DNA from: Flavobacteriaceae bacterium
GTDB lineage: Bacteria > Bacteroidota > Bacteroidia > Flavobacteriales > Flavobacteriaceae
NCBI GenBank assembly: GCA_024640565.1
Contig: JAHEET010000004.1
Coordinates: 1 to 64,000 of the forward strand
Direction of reading: 5' to 3'
Length of the DNA: 64,000 bases
The number at the start of each line of letters is the position of its first letter. The first letter of the stretch is position 1. The position numbers were made by a program, and so were the translations under genes. Positions 41,047 to 50,903 of this stretch are shown here, piece after piece. The notes beneath the pieces are model-generated. The model was not told the origin of the DNA. It saw only the letters and a program-made list of their open reading frames with translations, and did not search any database.

Positions 41047-41673
41047 TTAATAAGCGAATACGCAGGTAAAGTCTTCAAATTCTAAAAATTCAATTTGGTA
41101 GGTTTTAGAAGTTCCATGGTAACGAATTGCTCCCGTTGTTTTTTTATCTTCAAATTTAAAATCTGCGATGGGTAGGTGATGTAAGAATAAAAGTTTTTTC
41201 TTTCCGTATATCTTGTACAAACTTTCTTTGGCTCCCCAAACAATAGTGAGCTTTCGAATTAAGGCGGCTGCATTTGCAATGGTCTTGTATTCTTCTAAGG
41301 GAGTAAATTTATGAGCGATTTTTAAAATTTTCTCACGTTGTTTTTCAATATCTATTCCAACAGGTTGGTTTTCAGAGAGAATAATTCCAGTAAATGTAAA
41401 TGAGTGGGTGATGGAAATAAAGGGCCCATTTTTTAGATGGGGTTTGCCAAATGGATCATAAATAAGATCAAAATCAGAAAATCCAATTTCCTTCAATAAA
41501 TGGCGAATGCTTAAAAATCCCTTTTGATGCAATTCCGATTTCATTGATTGCAAGCGCGTTGCACTATTTTCTGACAAAGAAATTCCTTTCTTTAATTCTG
41601 AAATCGATTCTTCAATCTTCCAAATCAGGACTTTAGTGGTTTTATTTACGGATACTATTTTATAAAGAGGCAT
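41047..41673 (-). CDS. 4'-phosphopantetheinyl transferase superfamily protein
   Basis: This 208-residue enzyme has the PPTase marks PVGIDIEKQREKIL (magnesium-binding Asp/Glu, about residue 105-118) and VWGAKESLYKIYG (W-x-x-K-E-S, about 152-164), as in Sfp-type enzymes. It activates carrier proteins by adding phosphopantetheine. No polyketide or peptide synthase genes are close, so it may serve fatty acid synthesis or unknown carriers. It is divergent from ahcY. Confidence 0.88.
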   Translation of the reverse strand: MPLYKIVSVNKTTKVLIWKIEESISELKKGISLSENSATRLQSMKSELHQKGFLSIRHLLKEIGFSDFDLIYDPFGKPHLKNGPFISITHSFTFTGIILSENQPVGIDIEKQREKILKIAHKFTPLEEYKTIANAAALIRKLTIVWGAKESLYKIYGKKKLLFLHHLPIADFKFEDKKTTGAIRYHGTSKTYQIEFLEFEDFTCVFAY

Positions 41674-41693
41674 ATTTTTTAAAATGGATGTTG

Positions 41694-41701
41694 TAACTTT
41701 G
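41694..41701 (+). promoter_or_regulatory. -7 box of the ahcY promoter
   Basis: TAACTTTG is an exact match to TAnnTTTG and lies 35 bp before the ahcY start codon at 41737. It is the clearest Bacteroidota promoter box of the window. Confidence 0.65.
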
Positions 41702-41736
41702 CACCTTGAAAATTTAGAACATAAAGATACAAAAAT

Positions 41737-43044
41737 ATGAGTGCAACTACAGCGTACGTTCCGTTCAAAGTTAAGGATATTTCTTTAGCAGATTGGGGAA
41801 GAAAAGAAATGGATTTGGCAGAAGCAGAAATGCCAGGATTAATGAGTTTAAGAGAAGAATATCGCGATTCCCAGCCCTTAAAAGGGGCAAGAATTGCAGG
41901 TTGTTTGCACATGACCATTCAAACGGCAATTTTAATTGAAACCCTACAAGCTTTGGGCGCGGAAGTTACTTGGAGTTCTTGTAATATTTTTTCGACACAA
42001 GATCAAGCTGCTGCTGCGATTGCTGCGACAGGAACGTCTGTTTATGCTTGGAAAGGGATGAACGAAGAAGAATTTGATTGGTGTATTGAACAAACGTTAT
42101 TTTTTGGTGAAGACAAAAAACCATTGAACATGATTTTAGATGATGGTGGCGATTTAACCAACATGGTTTTGGATCGTTATCCAGAATTGGCGGAAGGGAT
42201 CAATGGGTTGTCTGAAGAAACAACTACGGGAGTGCACAGGTTGTACGAACGCGTTAAAAACGGAACCTTGCCAATGCCAGCCATTAACATCAATGATTCT
42301 GTAACTAAATCGAAATTTGACAACAAATACGGTTGTAAAGAATCTGCGGTTGATGCTATTCGAAGAGCTACTGATATCATGTTGGCTGGAAAACGAGTTA
42401 CCGTATGTGGCTATGGTGATGTAGGTAAAGGTACTGCAGCCTCTTTTAAAGGTGCTGGTTCTATTGTTACTGTTACAGAAATTGATCCTATTTGTGCCCT
42501 ACAAGCGGCCATGGATGGATTTGAAGTAAAGCGATTGGAAACCGTTGTTGGAAATTCAGATATTATAATTACCACCACTGGAAACAAAGACATTGTTCGC
42601 GGAGAGCATTTTGAAGCCATGAAAGACAAGGTGATTGTGGCTAATATTGGTCATTTTGACAATGAAATAGATGTTGCTTATTTGAACAACAACAGTGAGA
42701 AAGTAGAAATAAAACCTCAAGTTGACAAGTACAATATTAACGGCAACGATATTATTTTATTAGCTGAAGGACGTTTGGTGAATTTAGGTTGTGCAACGGG
42801 ACACCCTAGTTTTGTAATGTCCAATTCATTTACCAACCAAACCTTGGCACAAATAGAACTTTGGAACAACGCCAAAGCCTACAACAATGAAGTATATATG
42901 TTGCCAAAACATTTGGATGAAAAAGTAGCCCTTTTGCACTTGAAAAAAATTGGTGTTGAGCTAACAGAGTTGCGCCAAGATCAAGCAGATTATATTGGTG
43001 TTACCCAAGCCGGACCTTTTAAGCCAGCACATTATAGATACTAG
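41737..43044 (+). CDS. ahcY: adenosylhomocysteinase
   Basis: This 435-residue cytoplasmic enzyme splits S-adenosylhomocysteine into homocysteine and adenosine with bound NAD. Family marks include [42 protein letters not shown] with the NAD-site Lys, [24 protein letters not shown] and the C-terminal HYRY. The length is typical. A good -7 box lies upstream and a strong terminator follows. It stands alone as a single-gene unit. Confidence 0.97.
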   Translation: MSATTAYVPFKVKDISLADWGRKEMDLAEAEMPGLMSLREEYRDSQPLKGARIAGCLHMTIQTAILIETLQALGAEVTWSSCNIFSTQDQAAAAIAATGTSVYAWKGMNEEEFDWCIEQTLFFGEDKKPLNMILDDGGDLTNMVLDRYPELAEGINGLSEETTTGVHRLYERVKNGTLPMPAININDSVTKSKFDNKYGCKESAVDAIRRATDIMLAGKRVTVCGYGDVGKGTAASFKGAGSIVTVTEIDPICALQAAMDGFEVKRLETVVGNSDIIITTTGNKDIVRGEHFEAMKDKVIVANIGHFDNEIDVAYLNNNSEKVEIKPQVDKYNINGNDIILLAEGRLVNLGCATGHPSFVMSNSFTNQTLAQIELWNNAKAYNNEVYMLPKHLDEKVALLHLKKIGVELTELRQDQADYIGVTQAGPFKPAHYRY

Positions 43045-43090
43045 AAATTTAATTTTTGGGATGCTTGTCACAAGAATTTCCAACGACTCG

Positions 43091-43123
43091 AAAACCCTTA
43101 CAATTCTTTGTAAGGGTTTTTTG
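43091..43123 (+). terminator. intrinsic terminator after ahcY
   Basis: AAAACCCTTACAA (43091-43103) pairs with TTGTAAGGGTTTT (43108-43120) around a short loop, followed by more T residues. It lies 47 bp after the ahcY stop codon. Confidence 0.9.
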
Positions 43124-43196
43124 TTTTGCTAGCTAAGAAACAATTCCTTTAAAAACAGCACAATTAGTACTATCTTTCTAAAAATTTAAATCCCTT

Positions 43197-43667
43197 ATGT
43201 CACCACGAAAGATTATTGCTTTAGAGAATTGCTTAAAAGACTTGGAGCGTTACCTCCCCAATTTAGAACAGCGAAATCTAAAAATTTCTAAAGCAAATGT
43301 TGCTTGGCAGTTGGACCATAGCTTGAAAGTATTCAATGGGGTTATAACTGTCTTGGAAGCATCAGACCCAAAAATGTATGTAAATAATTTCAGTCTCTTG
43401 GGAAAGATACTCCTGCGAATAAATTTTATTCCAAGAGGAAAAGCAAAAGTGCCTAAATACCTGGCCTCTCCTGAAACAATCTCAAAAGAGAGTCTTTTAG
43501 CACAATTGGCACTCGCAAAAACACAGGTAGCTAGAATTGAAAAGCTAGATGCACATGCTTTTTTTAAGCACCCACTCTTTGGCAATGTTAATAAAAAGAG
43601 GGCATTGCGTTTTTTGATGGTTCATACACAACATCATTTGAAAATTATAAAGGCTATTTTGAAATAG
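43197..43667 (+). CDS. DUF1569-like DinB-fold protein
   Basis: This 156-residue protein has the helical pattern of DUF1569: NVAWQLDHSLKVFNGVI near residue 37-53 with a possible ligand His, FIPRGKAKVPKYLASPE in the middle and HPLFGNVNKKRALRFLMVHTQHHLKII at the end with HxxxHH-like metal ligands. DinB-fold proteins bind divalent metal; the function of this branch is unknown. It has its own leader with a TATCTTTC box (about 43171-43178) and no close operon partner. Confidence 0.8.
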   Translation: MSPRKIIALENCLKDLERYLPNLEQRNLKISKANVAWQLDHSLKVFNGVITVLEASDPKMYVNNFSLLGKILLRINFIPRGKAKVPKYLASPETISKESLLAQLALAKTQVARIEKLDAHAFFKHPLFGNVNKKRALRFLMVHTQHHLKIIKAILK

Positions 43668-43700
43668 CGAATTCTTTAAAAAAGGGAGCAACACTCAAAA

Positions 43701-43973
43701 TTATGAGTTGGATATTACCTTTTTTTTAGAGCGGTTGCTCTTTTTTTCTTTATGAAGCATTCTAAAATAATACACCATATAAAAAATTGTTAAGGACACA
43801 TACATGCTGGGCTTTCTGAGTTCATTAAAAGTATTCGCATCCATATTTTCATTTCCCAAATCGACTCCACTTAATGAATATCCCGACACGATGGCCATTA
43901 AAATCATTAAGAATAAGGCCGTTATTTTAGCTACTTTGATTATTATTATTTTTTGTAATTTGAAATTCAACAA
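43701..43973 (-). CDS. small membrane protein in the putative LytTR regulon
   Basis: This 90-residue protein has two membrane segments (about 9-30, KVAKITALFLMILMAIVSGYSL, and 55-70, YVSLTIFYMVYYFRML) and a basic tail rich in K, R and S. The only good start is TTG at 43973; an ATG lies far inside. Its upstream region contains the triple repeat 44064-44122, which is the same as that before the LytTR gene 20 kb away. No family was recognised. Confidence 0.6.
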   Translation of the reverse strand: MLNFKLQKIIIIKVAKITALFLMILMAIVSGYSLSGVDLGNENMDANTFNELRKPSMYVSLTIFYMVYYFRMLHKEKKSNRSKKKVISNS

Positions 43974-44063
43974 AACAGAAAATTTTAATCATTTATTATT
44001 GTTATTTATAATTTTACGTCTAATGATGTTATAAATGTAACTCAAAGTAGTCGCTTTTTTTCA

Positions 44064-44122
44064 CGCAAATAAATAAGTGGGCGATCTAGGGAATAAGTGG
44101 GGTTATTTGGGAATAAGTGTTT
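44064..44122 (-). promoter_or_regulatory. triple direct repeat before the 90-residue membrane protein gene
   Basis: On the minus strand three copies occur in line: ACACTTATT (44112-44120), CCACTTATT (44092-44100) and CCACTTATT (44072-44080), spaced 20 bp, then TATTTG. The block aligns almost base for base with the one at 25631-25688, including TAGATCGCCCACTTATTTAT against TATATCGCCCACTTATTTAT. It ends about 90 bp before the TTG start at 43973. Confidence 0.7.
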
Positions 44123-44179
44123 TTTTTAATAGAAAGATTTTACCAATTTCGGGCTTCTTTCTTTGATAATGGCAAAGAG

Positions 44180-44215
44180 AAAGCCCCTGTAAGTTGTTCA
44201 CTTATAGGGGCTTTT
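44180..44215 (-). terminator. intrinsic terminator after ppc
   Basis: AAAGCCCCTGTAAGT and ACTTATAGGGGCTTT form a long stem with one mismatch around a short loop. It lies 25 bp downstream of the ppc stop codon on the minus strand, with a T-rich run following in that direction. Confidence 0.8.
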
Positions 44216-44240
44216 GTTATACCTTTGGCAATGTAAAATC

Positions 44241-46820
44241 TTATGCAGAATTTCTACTTGCATTGATGTTTCCAAATAAAGATCGGGTAACCATTTTTTC
44301 AAAAACAGCAAGTTCTTCGGTATTTCCTGTTTCTTTTTGTAGTTCTTGAATCCTCTTTAAGGCATATTGCTGAATGGTCAATAATGGCAATACGATGTTT
44401 TCTCTCACGGCTATAGAAGCTTTCCCTTCTGGGAAATTCTCCATCAATTGGGTTTGTCCAGAGAGTTTTAATAACAATCGTTTTGTCGTATTGTACTCTT
44501 CATAAATCAGTTTCCAGAAGTCGCCATATACCGGATCTTCTGCCATATAGGCGGTCAATCCGAAAAAGGACTTTGTCAAACTCATCATGCTGTTTTCGAG
44601 CAAAGTTTTAAAGAAATCGGAGGCATTGTAAAATGCGACTACTTCATCAAAACGATTGGCATCCTCGTATTTTTTCAATGCGGTTCCAACCCCAAAAAAA
44701 CCAGGGACGTTTTGTTTCAACTGGCTCCAACTTCCTACAAAAGGGATGGCTCTAAGTGCTGAGAAATCTAAGCTTGCTGAAGAAGATCGCTTGCTAGGTC
44801 GGCTACCGATATTTGTTTTCGCATAGTATTTTAAGGTACTCATCTCTTCGAGATAGGGTAAAAATTGTGGATGATTTTTAAAGTCTACATAGGCTTGATA
44901 GCTCGTAGTTGCTAAATCATCGATGATGCTTCTGTGCGCATCGTTCAATTGATCTTTGGTAAATACTTCATTTTTAATTCCAGAACTCAATAATTGTTCG
45001 AGGTTGTATTGTGATGAGTTTAAGGTTCCAAAATTGGAACTTATGGTTTGTCCTTGAATGGTTAATTGAATTTCTTTATCTTCAATAGTAGGGCCTAAAG
45101 ATGCATAGAACTGGTGTGTTTTTCCACCACCTCGTGCAGGGGGGCCTCCACGACCATCAAAGAAAATAACTTCAATTCCAAATTCCCGTGAGATTTTGGT
45201 AAGGGCTTCTTTTGCTTTAAAGATTCCCCAGTTTGCCATCAAATAACCACCATCTTTTGTTCCGTCAGAAAAACCTAACATGATGGTTTGTTTGTTATTG
45301 CGTGTTGTTAAATGTGCTCTGTAAGTCTGGTTTGAGTAAATCGTACGCATAACTTCCTCTGCATTCTGTAAATCATCTACGGTCTCAAAAAGTGGTATGA
45401 CATCTACGGGGAGACGCTCTTCAAAATCACACAAATTAAGCATCGCAAAGGCTTGCATGACATGCAAAGCGGTTTGATTATTGCTGATGATGTATCGGTT
45501 GGCACCTCGTTCGCCATTTCTAGCTTGGATGGTTTTAATCGCATACATCGATTCAATGGTTTTTACCGACATTTCATCGGTTAAAATAGTTGGATCTATT
45601 TTTCCTTTGACGGTGGCTAAAAATGCAAGCTGTTCTTTTTCTGAAAAGCTGAAGTAATCTTCTGGGAATGTGGTGTCTCCACTCGCCAAAAGATCTTTAA
45701 CTAGCTGGGTAAAAGCACTGTGATGCACGCGACTGTCTTGTCGAATATCGAGCGTTGCAAAGTGAAAACCAAAAATGCGGATTTTATTAATTACATCGTT
45801 AAGTTCGTCAAGAAACAAGGATTGATGCTTGTTGATGACAATTTCTTTGGCAGTTTCTAATTCGTCTAAAAGTATTTTTTGAGAAAAGTTTACGTTGGCA
45901 TAACTACGAACTACGTGTTTGTAGAGTCTTTTTTCGAGACGTACTAAGATTTCTTGTACACCACTGAAAGTAAAACGCCTTTTTAAACGTTTGATATCTC
46001 TGTAATAGTTTCTTAGGATAGATTGCCGCAATCGTTCTGCAACATCTAAGGTTATTTGAGTAGTTACAAAAGGATTCCCATCGCGATCACCTCCTGGCCA
46101 AAAACCAAGATCAATAATCTGATTGTCCACTTTTTTACCATCAAAAATATTTGTTTCAATGTAGTTGTGAATCTTACTAACGGAGTGATAAAAAACATTT
46201 TCTAAATACCAAATAAGGCTTACTGCCTCATCGTATGGTGTTGGTTTTTGTTTTTTAAAGAAAGGTGTTTTTCCTAATTGCGACAACAGGTTTTTAATTA
46301 ACAACAAGTCGTTATTTTGTATGGCATGGTCAAGATCTGTGATAATACCCAATACTTCTCCTGGATAAAATTGTGTTGGATGTGCCGTTAAAACAATCCG
46401 TACTTTAAAATCTTCTAAATGTTTTTGGAGGGCTTCTTTCTTGTCTTTGGAAAACGCAATTTCTTTTGAATTTCGGAGGGTTCCAATACCATCCATGTTG
46501 TTCACAATTGGAAAGGAAGCATCTTCAATGGCGTCAAACAGTACCACCTGACGTTCGATGTATTGAATAAATTGAAACAACAAGTCTTTTTTCTGGCTCT
46601 CGGAGGGGCTCTCTTGGTACTTTTCAAAGAAGGTTTCTACAATTTCTGTTGGATGTTTTCCAGCTGCAAATCCTTTTTCACAAACCGCATGGAATAAAGG
46701 CAATAAAACACCCGTATTGCTAATGGTATCAAAAGGAAGTGTCATGAAAATACTGTTGTAAATTTGGTATCTAGACAACACGTTTTCGTTGAAGCGCGCT
46801 AATTTTGGAAGTGTAGACAT
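44241..46820 (-). CDS. ppc: phosphoenolpyruvate carboxylase
   Basis: This 859-residue enzyme adds bicarbonate to phosphoenolpyruvate, giving oxaloacetate for the TCA cycle. Conserved blocks include VLTAHPTQFYPGEV with the catalytic His (about residue 140), GGDRDGNPFV, FDGRGGPPARGGG (catalytic Arg and Gly loop, about 550-562), GFSDGTKDGGY and RAIPFVGSWSQ. Compared with E. coli, FHGRGG is FDGRGG and the ending is SRNSA instead of the usual RNTG; both are common in Bacteroidota forms. Single gene with its own terminator. Confidence 0.93.
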   Translation of the reverse strand: MSTLPKLARFNENVLSRYQIYNSIFMTLPFDTISNTGVLLPLFHAVCEKGFAAGKHPTEIVETFFEKYQESPSESQKKDLLFQFIQYIERQVVLFDAIEDASFPIVNNMDGIGTLRNSKEIAFSKDKKEALQKHLEDFKVRIVLTAHPTQFYPGEVLGIITDLDHAIQNNDLLLIKNLLSQLGKTPFFKKQKPTPYDEAVSLIWYLENVFYHSVSKIHNYIETNIFDGKKVDNQIIDLGFWPGGDRDGNPFVTTQITLDVAERLRQSILRNYYRDIKRLKRRFTFSGVQEILVRLEKRLYKHVVRSYANVNFSQKILLDELETAKEIVINKHQSLFLDELNDVINKIRIFGFHFATLDIRQDSRVHHSAFTQLVKDLLASGDTTFPEDYFSFSEKEQLAFLATVKGKIDPTILTDEMSVKTIESMYAIKTIQARNGERGANRYIISNNQTALHVMQAFAMLNLCDFEERLPVDVIPLFETVDDLQNAEEVMRTIYSNQTYRAHLTTRNNKQTIMLGFSDGTKDGGYLMANWGIFKAKEALTKISREFGIEVIFFDGRGGPPARGGGKTHQFYASLGPTIEDKEIQLTIQGQTISSNFGTLNSSQYNLEQLLSSGIKNEVFTKDQLNDAHRSIIDDLATTSYQAYVDFKNHPQFLPYLEEMSTLKYYAKTNIGSRPSKRSSSASLDFSALRAIPFVGSWSQLKQNVPGFFGVGTALKKYEDANRFDEVVAFYNASDFFKTLLENSMMSLTKSFFGLTAYMAEDPVYGDFWKLIYEEYNTTKRLLLKLSGQTQLMENFPEGKASIAVRENIVLPLLTIQQYALKRIQELQKETGNTEELAVFEKMVTRSLFGNINASRNSA

Positions 46821-47030
46821 TTTGATGAATTTTAAGTTTGGAAATTACAAAAAATGGAAATTATAGGGCCTGTTTTTTTGCTAATAATCGGACGATTATT
46901 TGAAGAAATGATAGAAATTTAAGTTGATTTTAGAGAAAATCGAAATTTAGGATGAATAAAAATCACTAAAAAAATCGCACTAATGCTATTTTTAAAGGAA
47001 CTTAAAATTGGCAATAGTCCCAAAATTCGC

Positions 47031-47513
47031 CTATAATTTTTTTAACGATTTGTTGGTTTTACTGTCTAAATGTTGTGTGTCTTTTTGTAAAAAATAAGGT
47101 TGAATTCTATTCTCTTTTCGATGAAGATTCCATTGGGAAGGGTCGTTTCTGTAATTAATTTCTCGGGCCAATTTATTGTTTTGATAGCGCACTAGATCGT
47201 CTAGTTTATAGATCTCAGGTTTCTTCTTCATTCCTTTAAATTCAAAAACACTTCTTCTATTTCCACCAAAACCTCCAAAAAATCCGCCTACACTATTAAA
47301 ATCCAAATCGGGCAGGTAAACTTGAAAGAACTCAAAGGATAAAAAACCGAGCTTTTTTTTCAAAGAAACAGCACTGTGTAAATCATCATTATAGGAAGGG
47401 TTAAATGTATACACACTTTGTGGTATTTTTTGAAGTATGTTGCTTTCTTGTTGCGCATAGCTTGCAATACTGCCACCTAGTGATATTAGAAAAAGTAAGG
47501 TTTTTGTTTTCAT
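47031..47513 (-). CDS. secreted hypothetical protein
   Basis: This 160-residue protein has a signal peptide (MKTKTLLFLISLGGSIASYAQ) and then a polar, basic mature part with a glycine-rich stretch GGFFGGFGGNRR near residue 77-88. No family was recognised. It lies 50 bp after dsbD in the same direction and may share its transcript. A periplasmic or surface location is expected. Confidence 0.65.
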   Translation of the reverse strand: MKTKTLLFLISLGGSIASYAQQESNILQKIPQSVYTFNPSYNDDLHSAVSLKKKLGFLSFEFFQVYLPDLDFNSVGGFFGGFGGNRRSVFEFKGMKKKPEIYKLDDLVRYQNNKLAREINYRNDPSQWNLHRKENRIQPYFLQKDTQHLDSKTNKSLKKL

Positions 47514-47563
47514 AAAAAATAAGACAACTTCATGTTTTTCATCTAATTACAGTACAATATACA

Positions 47564-49528
47564 TTATTTTTTGAAATTACGAATTCCCTTTTGCAACCAA
47601 TCAAAATAAGTATCTTCATCGGTATATTGTTGTGGCGTGTTTAAGATTTCTAAATTGGCATTCATTAAGATGTAATACGGTTGTGATGCATTTTTAAAAT
47701 TCACAATCTGAAATGTAGACCATTTGTCTCCGTATGTTTTAATTTTTTTTGCATTCCCATTGGCTTTTAAGTAGGTAAATTGTTCTTCTTCTGGGAGCTC
47801 TTTTTCATAGTCATCGACATACAAAGAAATAAGAATGTATTCTTTTTTTAGTAGGGTGTAAATATTATTTTTACTCCAAACGTTTTCTTCCATTTTTCGA
47901 CAGTTAACACAGGCCCAGCCCGTAAAGTCCAACAAAATGGGTTTGTTAGCTTTTTTTGCGGCTGCCAGACCTTCTTCAAAATCTTTGTAGCAATCGAGCC
48001 CCAGGGGACAATCTGATTCTTGTTCGTAGATACTATAGAATTGTGGCGGTGGAAAACCACTTAATAGGTTTAGTTCCCACGCCGGTGTTTTGAATAGCCC
48101 AGGAATAAGATAGACAACAAATGCTCCCACTATTATTCCAAATGAAATACGTGAAAATGAAAGTTTTCGAACAGGTGCATCGTGCGGGAATTTTATTTTT
48201 GCAAACAGGTACAATGTGAGTCCTGTAAAGATGAGGATCCAGATACCTATAAAGAGTTCTCTTTTAAAAATTCCCCAGTGTCCTACTAAATCGGAATTTG
48301 ATAAGAATTTAAAGGCAAAAGCCAATTCTAAAAACCCTAAAATAACTTTAGTCGTATTCAACCAACCGCCCGATTTTGGCAATGAGTTTAGCCAACTTGG
48401 AAAGAGTGCAAACAAGGCAAAAGGGAAGGCCAAAGCTACGCCAAAACCACTCATTCCTGCGGTCAGTTGATTTGCAGTTTCTCCGGTTGCCGTAATCGAT
48501 CCTGCCAATAAAGATCCTAAAATAGGGCCTGTACACGAAAAAGAAATGATGGCTAAGGTTAAGGCCATAAAAAAGATTCCAGAAATTCCTCCTGTATTGG
48601 ATGCTGTGTCCATCTTATTTCCCCAAGAACTTGGTAGGGTAATTTCATAATACCCAAAGAAGGATCCAGCGAAAAAAACCAAGACCACAAAAAAGAAAAT
48701 ATTGAGCCAGATATTTGTTGAAATTGTGTTCAAAACATTGGGGTCTAAGCCGTCAATTAAATGAAATGGAACACTTAATAGTACATAGGTTACCACGATA
48801 AAAAGACCGTATAAAATAGCATTTGCAATTCCTTTGCTTTTTGATTGTGACTGCTTTGTGAAAAAGGAAACCGTTAATGGTATCATTGGAAAAACACAAG
48901 GTGTTAGCAGTGCTAATAGGCCTCCTGCGAAACCAAGTAAGAAAATATTGAACCAACTACTATCTTCGGCATCGTTGGTTGTCTCTTTTAAGAAGGTGGT
49001 ATTTTTTAAATCTAACTTTAATTTATTGGAGCGTAATTTGCTTTTTTCATCGAGAACAACCTCTTGTTTTTTTAGGGTGGAACCATTTAAAGAAAAGCGA
49101 TAGTTGTCTTCAAACTGGATACAGGAAGTTTTACAAACTTGTCCAAACAAATTTAATGTTACTTGTGTAATTTCTTTGTCTGTAAGTTGAATTCTTTGGG
49201 TTACAACTGCACTCTTTTTAAAAATAATTTCATCTTTTCCCCAGGTTTCAGAATACTTTTTATATGTTTTCCCTTCGCTAGCCTTTCCAATCAGTTGAAA
49301 TCCTGTTTGTCCTTCCGGGATGGTAATTTCCATTGGTAAAGATGCATCTTCTGGATTGTATTGAGAATATACATACCAATTTTCTAAGATACTTCCGGTA
49401 AAGGTTAGATCATATTCGGTGTCAGATATTTTTTCTACAGATGTTTCCCAAACAACAGGATTGGCTTCGGTTTGCGCATTTGCAGACGCAGAAAGAAAGA
49501 AAATTAATATAAATAATAAGTGCTTCAT
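47564..49528 (-). CDS. dsbD: thiol:disulfide interchange protein DsbD
   Basis: This 654-residue protein has the three parts of DsbD: an N-terminal periplasmic domain after a signal peptide (about 20-180, with QVCKTSCIQFEDNY), a central membrane domain with eight segments and TPCVFPMIPLT / SCTGPILGSLL cysteines (about 190-470), and a C-terminal thioredoxin domain with CVNC (GWACVNCRKME, about residue 540). It carries electrons from cytoplasmic thioredoxin to the periplasm. All cysteine pairs are present. It follows tilS by 31 bp. Confidence 0.92.
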   Translation of the reverse strand: MKHLLFILIFFLSASANAQTEANPVVWETSVEKISDTEYDLTFTGSILENWYVYSQYNPEDASLPMEITIPEGQTGFQLIGKASEGKTYKKYSETWGKDEIIFKKSAVVTQRIQLTDKEITQVTLNLFGQVCKTSCIQFEDNYRFSLNGSTLKKQEVVLDEKSKLRSNKLKLDLKNTTFLKETTNDAEDSSWFNIFLLGFAGGLLALLTPCVFPMIPLTVSFFTKQSQSKSKGIANAILYGLFIVVTYVLLSVPFHLIDGLDPNVLNTISTNIWLNIFFFVVLVFFAGSFFGYYEITLPSSWGNKMDTASNTGGISGIFFMALTLAIISFSCTGPILGSLLAGSITATGETANQLTAGMSGFGVALAFPFALFALFPSWLNSLPKSGGWLNTTKVILGFLELAFAFKFLSNSDLVGHWGIFKRELFIGIWILIFTGLTLYLFAKIKFPHDAPVRKLSFSRISFGIIVGAFVVYLIPGLFKTPAWELNLLSGFPPPQFYSIYEQESDCPLGLDCYKDFEEGLAAAKKANKPILLDFTGWACVNCRKMEENVWSKNNIYTLLKKEYILISLYVDDYEKELPEEEQFTYLKANGNAKKIKTYGDKWSTFQIVNFKNASQPYYILMNANLEILNTPQQYTDEDTYFDWLQKGIRNFKK

Positions 49529-49559
49529 GTTTTCTTTTTTTTTTAAAAGTACAATTTTT

Positions 49560-50888
49560 TTATTCGATATTTAGGCTAATTTGAATTGTGGTTTTACCCG
49601 CTGTTGTCGCCAAAAAACGATTGTCTTGACGCTTTCCAATAATCCAAATTATTTCCTGATTATTGTTGCAAAGCAACCATGCTTCTTTCTTTTCAAGCAG
49701 GGAATATTTTTCGTCTTTAAAGTATTTGCTTAATTTTTTGCATCCCTTCATTCCAGTAGGATAAAAAGAATCTCCATTTTTCCACTTTCGGATGATCAAT
49801 GGGAAAGTCAATTTTTCTTTTGAAACGTAGATTGTGTTTTTATCTTTTTCGATTCTTTCGAAATCTTTTTTTAAATGCAAAGAAATGGGTTGCGAAATCG
49901 CTGTTGTATTTTCTTCTAGATGATAGATCTGTTGTGTTGGCTTCTGGTCAATTTTTGAAAGCAGCAAAGAAGTTCTATTTTTTAATAGTTGGTGTGTTTT
50001 AGAAACTATTTTTTTTCCAGATTGGGCCTTCAATAAATCTACAATATCATTAAATTCTGTGAAATGATAAGGTTTCAAAAGAGGAAATAAATACGCTTTT
50101 GGATTTGATAATTTCGTAATTTCTTGAATATTTAATTCAAAAGATTCTTCCGATTTTGTCCCAAAAGGGCGACATATTTTTGATTGTATTTCCTGTATTT
50201 GATCTGCAAGAATTTGCTGCGTTCCTTGAAGGTTTTCAATGGTTTTTGAAAAGCTGTTTAAAAGACTTGGATTGATTTCTTTGAGTATAGGAACAACTTG
50301 GTGCCTTATTTTATTTCGAGTATATTTTAAGGATGTGTTGCTTTGATCTTCTCTCCAAACAATTCTATTTTCCATGGCAAAATGGAGAATCTCATCTCTA
50401 GAAAAAATCAACAGGGGACGCACGATGTTTTTATGCACTTTTGGGATGCCCGTAAAACCATCCAATCCCGAGCCTCGAGTAAGGTTTATTAAAAAAGTTT
50501 CTAGGCTATCATCTGCATGATGTGCTGTTAAAATATAATCAAACTTATTTTGATTACACAACTCTTGAAACCACTCATAGCGAAGATTTCTTGCTGCAAT
50601 TTGTGTAGATTGTTTGTGCTCTTTTGCATATTTTTTGGTGTCAAATGACTTTGAAAAATAAGTAATTCTCCGTTTTTTTGCAAGGTCTTTAACAAACAAA
50701 GCATCCAATTCACTTTCTTGATCACGCAATTTAAAATTGCAGTGTGCTAATGAAATATCAAACTTCAAATCAAAGAATAATTGTGTTAAAACCACAGAAT
50801 CTACACCGCCAGAAATGGCAATTAATAATTTTTTTTCCTGTAAGAAAGGAAAATTAGTGGAAATATGTTGTTCTAGTTTGTGCTGCAT
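49560..50888 (-). CDS. tilS: tRNA(Ile)-lysidine synthase
   Basis: This 442-residue enzyme modifies the wobble C of tRNA-Ile(CAU) to lysidine. The ATP-pyrophosphatase loop ISGGVDSVVL (about residue 25-34), LAHCNFKLR, TAHHADDSLETFLINL and GSGLDGFTGIP are diagnostic. The C-terminal part (about 330-442) contains FYPTGMKGCKKLSKYFKDEK, the usual TilS C-terminal domain. Length is normal. It lies 31 bp before dsbD and 15 bp after a short gene. Confidence 0.95.
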   Translation of the reverse strand: MQHKLEQHISTNFPFLQEKKLLIAISGGVDSVVLTQLFFDLKFDISLAHCNFKLRDQESELDALFVKDLAKKRRITYFSKSFDTKKYAKEHKQSTQIAARNLRYEWFQELCNQNKFDYILTAHHADDSLETFLINLTRGSGLDGFTGIPKVHKNIVRPLLIFSRDEILHFAMENRIVWREDQSNTSLKYTRNKIRHQVVPILKEINPSLLNSFSKTIENLQGTQQILADQIQEIQSKICRPFGTKSEESFELNIQEITKLSNPKAYLFPLLKPYHFTEFNDIVDLLKAQSGKKIVSKTHQLLKNRTSLLLSKIDQKPTQQIYHLEENTTAISQPISLHLKKDFERIEKDKNTIYVSKEKLTFPLIIRKWKNGDSFYPTGMKGCKKLSKYFKDEKYSLLEKKEAWLLCNNNQEIIWIIGKRQDNRFLATTAGKTTIQISLNIE

Positions 50889-50903
50889 TTCATTTCAAAA
50901 GTA

